A DNA stretch of 16,608 bases from an uncultured Gemmatimonadota bacterium. Lineage in GTDB: Bacteria > Gemmatimonadota > Gemmatimonadetes > Gemmatimonadales > GWC2-71-9. The translations under genes were made by a program, and so were the position numbers. The stretch is from NCBI GenBank assembly GCA_946887295.1, contig CAMPKP010000067.1, positions 1-16,608 of the forward strand, given 5' to 3'. The notes beneath the pieces are model-generated. The model made no database searches. It saw nothing but the letters and a program-made list of their open reading frames with translations, and had not been told where the DNA came from. Below are positions 12,647-16,608 of the stretch, in pieces. Position 1 is the first letter of the stretch. The number at the start of each line of letters is the position of its first letter.

Positions 12647-12976
12647 TCAGTCCTCATTGCGCGTCTTCGCCCGGCCCGGCCGGCCGAGCAGCGCCTGTTC
12701 CGGGGTCTGAAAACCGGAATCTGCCGCCCCCGTTTCCCACCCGGCGAACCGGATCGTACCAACTGTGCCCAGCAGAGCTCGAGGAGCCTGCGACTGATCG
12801 CCGGGCCCGCGAGTCGCTGCCGGCCCTTGCTCGCGAGCCTGGCTCCGGAGCTCCAGGCCGACCCGGTTCATCAGACTCCGCTCCGCAGCGCCGGTCTGCG
12901 CGTGCATGATCGCCGGGATCGACATCCACGCCACGAGGAGCGCGGCGCCTGTGTAGGTTCGTGAATTCCTTGACAT
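12647..12976 (-). CDS. Small exported protein with repeated LLG motif
   Basis: A 109-residue protein with a good signal peptide: MSRNSRTYTGAALLVAWMSI, then PAIMHAQ, with cleavage probably after MHA (residue 26). The mature part is short and polar and contains three related elements: ERSLMNRVG (32-40), PRALLGTVG (65-73) and EQALLGRPG (93-101). There are no cysteines. ATG 12976 is chosen because GGAGG lies about 8 nt upstream and the signal peptide begins there; the frame stays open to 13057. It has no recognised family. Its promoter probably lies in the 124-bp gap shared with the divergent BTAD regulator gene; TATAGT (13043-13038, minus strand) is a good -10 without a clear -35. Divergence from the regulator makes control by it possible. 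Confidence 0.7.
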   Translation of the reverse strand: MSRNSRTYTGAALLVAWMSIPAIMHAQTGAAERSLMNRVGLELRSQAREQGPAATRGPGDQSQAPRALLGTVGTIRFAGWETGAADSGFQTPEQALLGRPGRAKTRNED

Positions 12977-13100
12977 GGTAGGGTCCTCCGTCCTTCGAGT
13001 TGCATTGCAGTTCTTGCTCCGCCTGGAACGTGGTCCTACTATATGTCGTTGAGTCAAATGGCTTTCAGATGGTCCTCAGCGCCTGGTCAGGCGGCTCCCG
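12977..13100. promoter_or_regulatory. Divergent promoter region (small exported protein / BTAD regulator)
   Basis: A 124-bp gap between divergently read genes. The minus strand has TATAGT at 13043-13038. The plus strand has TTGCTC (13014-13019) and, 17 nt later, TACTAT (13037-13042), a weak promoter overlapping the minus one. The BTAD protein could bind here, but no direct repeats typical of SARP sites are evident. Confidence 0.35.
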
Positions 13101-14243
13101 ATGCTCCGATTCAAGACCCTGGGTGGTGCCGCCGTCGAGGGGGATACGGGGCCTGTCGGTGGGGCGGCCGCACACCGCAAGTCCCTCGCCCTCCTCGCCC
13201 TCCTCGCGCTCGCGGGCGACCGCGGCATCAGTCGCGACAAGCTCCTGGCGTACCTCTGGCCCGAGACCGATCCCGATCGCGCGGGGCACCGCCTGACCCA
13301 GGCGCTCTATGCCCTTCGCCGGGACCTGAAGGTCGGCCCCCTCTTCCTCGGTTCGACCGAGCTCCGACTGAACGCCGAGCTCATGGGGAGCGACGTCGAG
13401 GAGTTCGTGGTGGCTCGCCGGGCCGGGCAGTTGGAGCGGGCGATCGCGCTGTATGCGGGGCCCTTTCTCGATGGGTTTTTCCTCAGTGGCGCGCCCGAGT
13501 TCGAGCGCTGGGTGGACAACGAGCGCGCCGGGCTCGCCCGCGACTATGCCGACACGCTCGAGACCCTGGCGGCCGAAGCCGTGGCCCGGGGCGATCTCGT
13601 GCATGCAGCGGAATGGTGGCGGCGCCTGGCCGACCACGATCCGCTCAGCTCGCGCGTGACCGTCCACCTCATGTCGGCGCTCGCCGCCGCCGGCAAGCGG
13701 GCCGACGCGATCGAGCGCGCCGGCGCCTATCAGGGACTGATCCAGCGGGAGCTGGACGCGGCGCCCAACCCGGCGGTCCTCGCCCTGGCCCGACAACTGA
13801 GACAAGGCACGGGCCGGGGCAGCGAGCTGTCGGTCGCAGTGCTTCCATTCGCCAACTTGAGCTCTCTGCCGGCAAATGACTTCTTCGCGGAGGGCCTGGT
13901 CGAAGAGCTGATGAGCGGGCTTGCCCGGCTCGAGGGGGTGCGCGTTGCCGCTCGGACGTCAGGGAACGCGTTCCGCACCACGGAGCTCGACGCCAGAGAG
14001 ATCGCCCGGCGCCTCAATGTGAGCGCCCTGATCGAGGGGAGCCTGCGGCAGTCCGACGATCGGGTCCGCCTCACGGTGCACCTGGTCGATGCGACCGACG
14101 GCTGTCATCTGTGGTCGGAGCGGTATGAGCGCCAGCTCACGGACCCGTTCGGAGTGCAGGACGAGCTGAGTCGCCTGATCGTAGACGGGGTAGAGGCGCG
14201 CCTCGCCTGGTTGCGCACGCGCGGTGCGCCCGAGTCGGGCTGA
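13101..14243 (+). CDS. BTAD transcriptional regulator with TolB-N-like C-terminal domain
   Basis: A 380-residue cytoplasmic protein. Residues 1-90 form an OmpR-type winged helix in the SARP/BTAD arrangement: LRFKTLGGAAVEG, HRKSLALLALLALAGDRGIS, LAYLWPETDPDRAGHRLTQA and YALRRDL. Residues about 97-235 are the helical bacterial transcriptional activation domain: VEEFVVARRAGQLERAIALY, FERWVDNERAGLARDYADTL and AEWWRRLADHDPLSSRVTVH. Residues 243-368 are a TolB-N/FlgO-like domain: SVAVLPFANLSS, ANDFFAEGLVEELMSGLARL, NVSALIEGSLRQSDDRVRLT and CHLWSERYERQL. Unlike many relatives it stops here, without TPR repeats. ATG 13101 has AGGCGG about 6 nt upstream. The kinase gene begins 6 nt after its stop and carries the same TolB-N-like domain, so the two are likely one signalling unit. 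Confidence 0.9.
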   Translation: MLRFKTLGGAAVEGDTGPVGGAAAHRKSLALLALLALAGDRGISRDKLLAYLWPETDPDRAGHRLTQALYALRRDLKVGPLFLGSTELRLNAELMGSDVEEFVVARRAGQLERAIALYAGPFLDGFFLSGAPEFERWVDNERAGLARDYADTLETLAAEAVARGDLVHAAEWWRRLADHDPLSSRVTVHLMSALAAAGKRADAIERAGAYQGLIQRELDAAPNPAVLALARQLRQGTGRGSELSVAVLPFANLSSLPANDFFAEGLVEELMSGLARLEGVRVAARTSGNAFRTTELDAREIARRLNVSALIEGSLRQSDDRVRLTVHLVDATDGCHLWSERYERQLTDPFGVQDELSRLIVDGVEARLAWLRTRGAPESG

Positions 14244-14249
14244 GGCTCC

Positions 14250-16517
14250 ATGCCTGCCCTCCTGGACCGCATCAAGTCGGGGCTGGGCACCCGGTATGTG
14301 ATCGAGAGGGAGCTCGGCCGCGGCGGCATGGCGACCGTATATCTCGCGCATGATCAGAAGCACGGACGCCGGGTGGCCGTGAAGGTGCTCCGACCCGAGC
14401 TCGCCTCCTCGATCGGGCCGGAGCGGTTTCTGCGCGAGATTCAGACGGCAGCCCGCCTGACCCATCCGCACATCCTGCCCCTCCATGACTCGGGCGAGGC
14501 GGAGGGCCTGTTGTACTATGTCATGCCCTACATCGAAGGGGAGTCGTTGCGAGGTCGGCTCCAGCGGGACCGGCGTCTCGACCTGGACCGGGCGCTGCAG
14601 CTCGGGCGTGAGGTAGCCGATGCCCTCGACTACGCGCACCAGCACGGGGTGGTGCATCGGGACATCAAGCCGGAGAACATCTTGATCGCGAACGGGCAGG
14701 CCGTGGTCGCGGACTTCGGCATCGCGCGTGCCGTGAGCGACGGAGCGGAGCTCGTCACCGGGGCCGGGATGTCCATCGGCACGCCGATGTACATGAGCCC
14801 TGAGCAGGTCGAGGGCAGCCCGACGCTCGATGGCCGGAGCGACATCTACAGCCTCGGGTGTGTACTGTTCGAAGCGCTGACCGGCCTTCCGCCGTTCCAG
14901 TGTCGCTCGACCCAGGCCATCCTCGTACAGCGACTCGTCGAAGGCCCCCCGCCTCTACGCACCTTGAACCCGGAGATTCCCGCAGCCGTCGAAGCGGCCA
15001 TCTCGCGCGCGCTCGCACGCGAACCGACCGACCGTTTCGCCACCGCCGCCGGCCTCTCCACGGCGCTGACCGATGCGGCGAAGGATGCCAGGGGCCCTGC
15101 CGCCGTGGCCTCGGGACCCCAAGCCGCGGCCGAGACCTCCGTTGCGGTGCTGCCGTTCGTCAACCTGAGCTCCGATCCGGAAAACGAGTACTTCAGCGAC
15201 GGGATGACCGACGAGGTCATCAATGCACTCGCTCGAGTCCCCGGCCTCCGGGTTCCGGCACGAACCTCGTGCTTCATGTTCAAGGGAAAGAACGTGGACG
15301 TCCGCCAGATCGGAGAGCGGCTCAACGTGCGCACGCTGCTCGAGGGCAGCCTGCGCAAGGCGGGGGATCGGATTCGCCTGACCGTGCAGCTCATCAACGT
15401 CTCGGACGGGTACCAGCTATGGTCCCGTACCTACGAGCGCACCCTGGCGGACGTGTTCGCGCTGCAGGACGATCTCACGCGCGCGATCGTCTCCGAGCTG
15501 ACCAGTCGGGTGGTCCTGACGCCGAGCACTCCGGTCGTCCGGGTGGCCAGCGAGGTCACGGAGGCCTACACGCTGTACCTGCAAGGCTGCTGGTTCCGCA
15601 GCAAGCAGACAAGCGAGGGGTTCCGGACGGCCGTCGACTACTTCAGCCGGGCGACCGAGTGCGACCCCACCTATGCCATGAGCTACGCGCAGCTGGCCTA
15701 TTGCCATGCCATCCTCGGGTTCGATACCCTCGGGACCGTGCCTCCCCGGGAGGCGATGCCCCGGGCGCAGGCCGCCGTCAGTCGAGCCTTGGAGCTCGAT
15801 CCCCTGCTCCCCGAAGCCCACGGCGCGCGCGCGGTCATCGCGACCGTGTACGACTGGGACTGGAACCTGGCCGAGCGGGAGTTCGAGCGGGGGCTGAGCC
15901 TCGGCGCACGATCCTCGGCCTTCCATATCTGGCACGCCATGTTTCTCATCGCGGTGGGCCGCCTTGATGAGAGCCAGCATGTGGTTACGTCCGCCCTGGC
16001 GCTCGATCCGCTTCACCTCACCCTCCATCTGACCCTGGGTCGCACCCACCTGTTCGGTCGCAGGTACGAGGAGGCGCTCGCACGGTTCCGAGCCACCCTC
16101 GAGATGGAGCCACTCTACGTGCCCACCATTTGGGAGATAGGTCGGGTGTACTACTTGATGGGGAGATACTCCGAGTCGGCAGCGGTGCTCGAAGAGGGAA
16201 TGCGGCTGACGGGGCGAACGCCCGGACTCCTCATGTACGCTGGATCGGCCTATGCGATGTTGGGAGAGCGCGAGATGGCGTGGGGCATCGCCGCGGAGAT
16301 CAGGGCCATCTCGGAGCGGTGCTATCTCTCCCCACTGCACGAGGCCCATGTCCTCGGTGCGCTCGGCGAGCGGGAGGCAGCGGACAAGCTGATCGATCGC
16401 GCCTATGAGCTACGCTCGGGCTGGCTGATGTTCGCCCGCGTCGACCCGATCTGGGACCCGCTGCGCGACCAGCCGCATTTTGTCGCCCTGCTGAAGCGGC
16501 TCAAGCTGGACTTCTGA
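14250..16517 (+). CDS. Ser/Thr protein kinase with TolB-N-like and TPR domains
   Basis: A 755-residue protein. Kinase domain about 16-272 with every key residue: ELGRGGMATV, Lys45 (VAVKVL), Glu63, HRDIKPEN (Asp138, Lys140, Asn143), DFG 155-157, GTPMYMSPE and GRSDIYSLGCVLFEAL. After an Ala/Pro-rich linker (274-296) comes a TolB-N/FlgO-like domain (297-421): SVAVLPFVNLSSDPENEYFS, NVRTLLEGSLRKAGDRIRLT and LWSRTYERTL. Residues about 437-755 are TPR-like helical repeats, e.g. AVDYFSRATECDPTYAMSYA, AVSRALELDPLLPEAHGARA, VVTSALALDPLHLTLHLTLG and ALARFRATLEMEPLYVPTIW. No membrane segment is present, so it is probably cytoplasmic, unlike the kinase at 4813. GAGG overlaps the preceding stop and gives a good ribosome site for ATG 14250. 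Substrates are unknown; the regulator gene just upstream is the obvious candidate. Confidence 0.94.
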   Translation: MPALLDRIKSGLGTRYVIERELGRGGMATVYLAHDQKHGRRVAVKVLRPELASSIGPERFLREIQTAARLTHPHILPLHDSGEAEGLLYYVMPYIEGESLRGRLQRDRRLDLDRALQLGREVADALDYAHQHGVVHRDIKPENILIANGQAVVADFGIARAVSDGAELVTGAGMSIGTPMYMSPEQVEGSPTLDGRSDIYSLGCVLFEALTGLPPFQCRSTQAILVQRLVEGPPPLRTLNPEIPAAVEAAISRALAREPTDRFATAAGLSTALTDAAKDARGPAAVASGPQAAAETSVAVLPFVNLSSDPENEYFSDGMTDEVINALARVPGLRVPARTSCFMFKGKNVDVRQIGERLNVRTLLEGSLRKAGDRIRLTVQLINVSDGYQLWSRTYERTLADVFALQDDLTRAIVSELTSRVVLTPSTPVVRVASEVTEAYTLYLQGCWFRSKQTSEGFRTAVDYFSRATECDPTYAMSYAQLAYCHAILGFDTLGTVPPREAMPRAQAAVSRALELDPLLPEAHGARAVIATVYDWDWNLAEREFERGLSLGARSSAFHIWHAMFLIAVGRLDESQHVVTSALALDPLHLTLHLTLGRTHLFGRRYEEALARFRATLEMEPLYVPTIWEIGRVYYLMGRYSESAAVLEEGMRLTGRTPGLLMYAGSAYAMLGEREMAWGIAAEIRAISERCYLSPLHEAHVLGALGEREAADKLIDRAYELRSGWLMFARVDPIWDPLRDQPHFVALLKRLKLDF

Positions 16518-16542
16518 GGAATCTCCCGTTCCCGAGTTCCTC
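16516..16542 (+). terminator. Hairpin at the end of the kinase operon
   Basis: GAGGAA-t-CTC (16516-16525) pairs with GAGTTCCTC (16534-16542): 9 bp with one bulged T and an 8-nt loop, beginning inside the stop codon of the kinase gene. There is no T-tract, so it may mark the 3' end or protect it rather than terminate by itself. The remaining bases to 16608 show no gene. Confidence 0.4.
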
Positions 16543-16608
16543 CTGGGCAGGTGATGTCGATTTCCGGTACCCCCGAGCGACGTATGGGTAGAGCAGGCCA
16601 CCAGGGCC

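Noticed and set aside
13014..13042. TTGCTC-17-TACTAT as promoter of the BTAD regulator
   Set aside because: Only 3 and 4 matches out of 6; kept within the intergenic entry but not called separately.
1..16608. tRNA, rRNA, insertion sequences, phage genes or attachment sites
   Set aside because: No cloverleaf, rRNA-like segment, transposase or integrase motif, or flanking direct repeats were recognised.

Overview
The window is high-GC bacterial chromosome with dense genes, many GTG starts and overlapping stop/start codons. Several features point to a Gemmatimonadota-like organism: a Hanks-type Ser/Thr kinase fused to a TolB-N-like domain and TPRs, a BTAD regulator carrying the same TolB-N-like domain, a PadR/permease-prefix pair, and an RCC1-repeat lipoprotein with two Cys per blade. 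This assignment is an inference from gene style; there is no rRNA or tRNA in the window to confirm it.

Layout. (1) 1-2907, minus strand: a tightly coupled sugar-nucleotide/glycosylation operon, read in the order cupin, sugar-phosphate nucleotidyltransferase, family-4 glycosyltransferase, NAD-dependent epimerase. The epimerase runs off the left edge. (2) 3303-4710, plus: a DUF1326 Cys-rich soluble protein overlapping a DUF2182 membrane protein. (3) 4813-6317, plus: a tail-anchored Ser/Thr kinase coupled through TGATG to a small exported protein. (4) 6401-8243, minus: a PadR repressor followed by a permease-prefix membrane protein, with a clear sigma-70-like promoter and overlapping repeats that look like a PadR operator. 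(5) 8550-9603, plus: a VOC (glyoxalase-fold) protein and a DoxX-like membrane protein, ending at a strong hairpin that faces (6) 9685-10956, minus: a seven-bladed RCC1-like lipoprotein. (7) 11277-12360, plus: a small lipoprotein resembling an isolated TonB-receptor plug, and an exported SnoaL/DUF4440-like protein. (8) 12379-12976, minus: two small proteins of unknown function, one with a signal peptide and a thrice-repeated LLG motif. (9) 13101-16517, plus: a BTAD-type transcriptional regulator with a C-terminal TolB-N-like domain, followed after 6 nt by a 755-residue kinase/TolB-N/TPR protein.

The most interesting parts are the last gene pair, where a DNA-binding activator and a kinase share the same accessory domain and could signal to each other through it, and the DUF1326/DUF2182 cysteine-rich pair, whose function is not established. 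I see no mobile element, CRISPR array, tRNA or rRNA.
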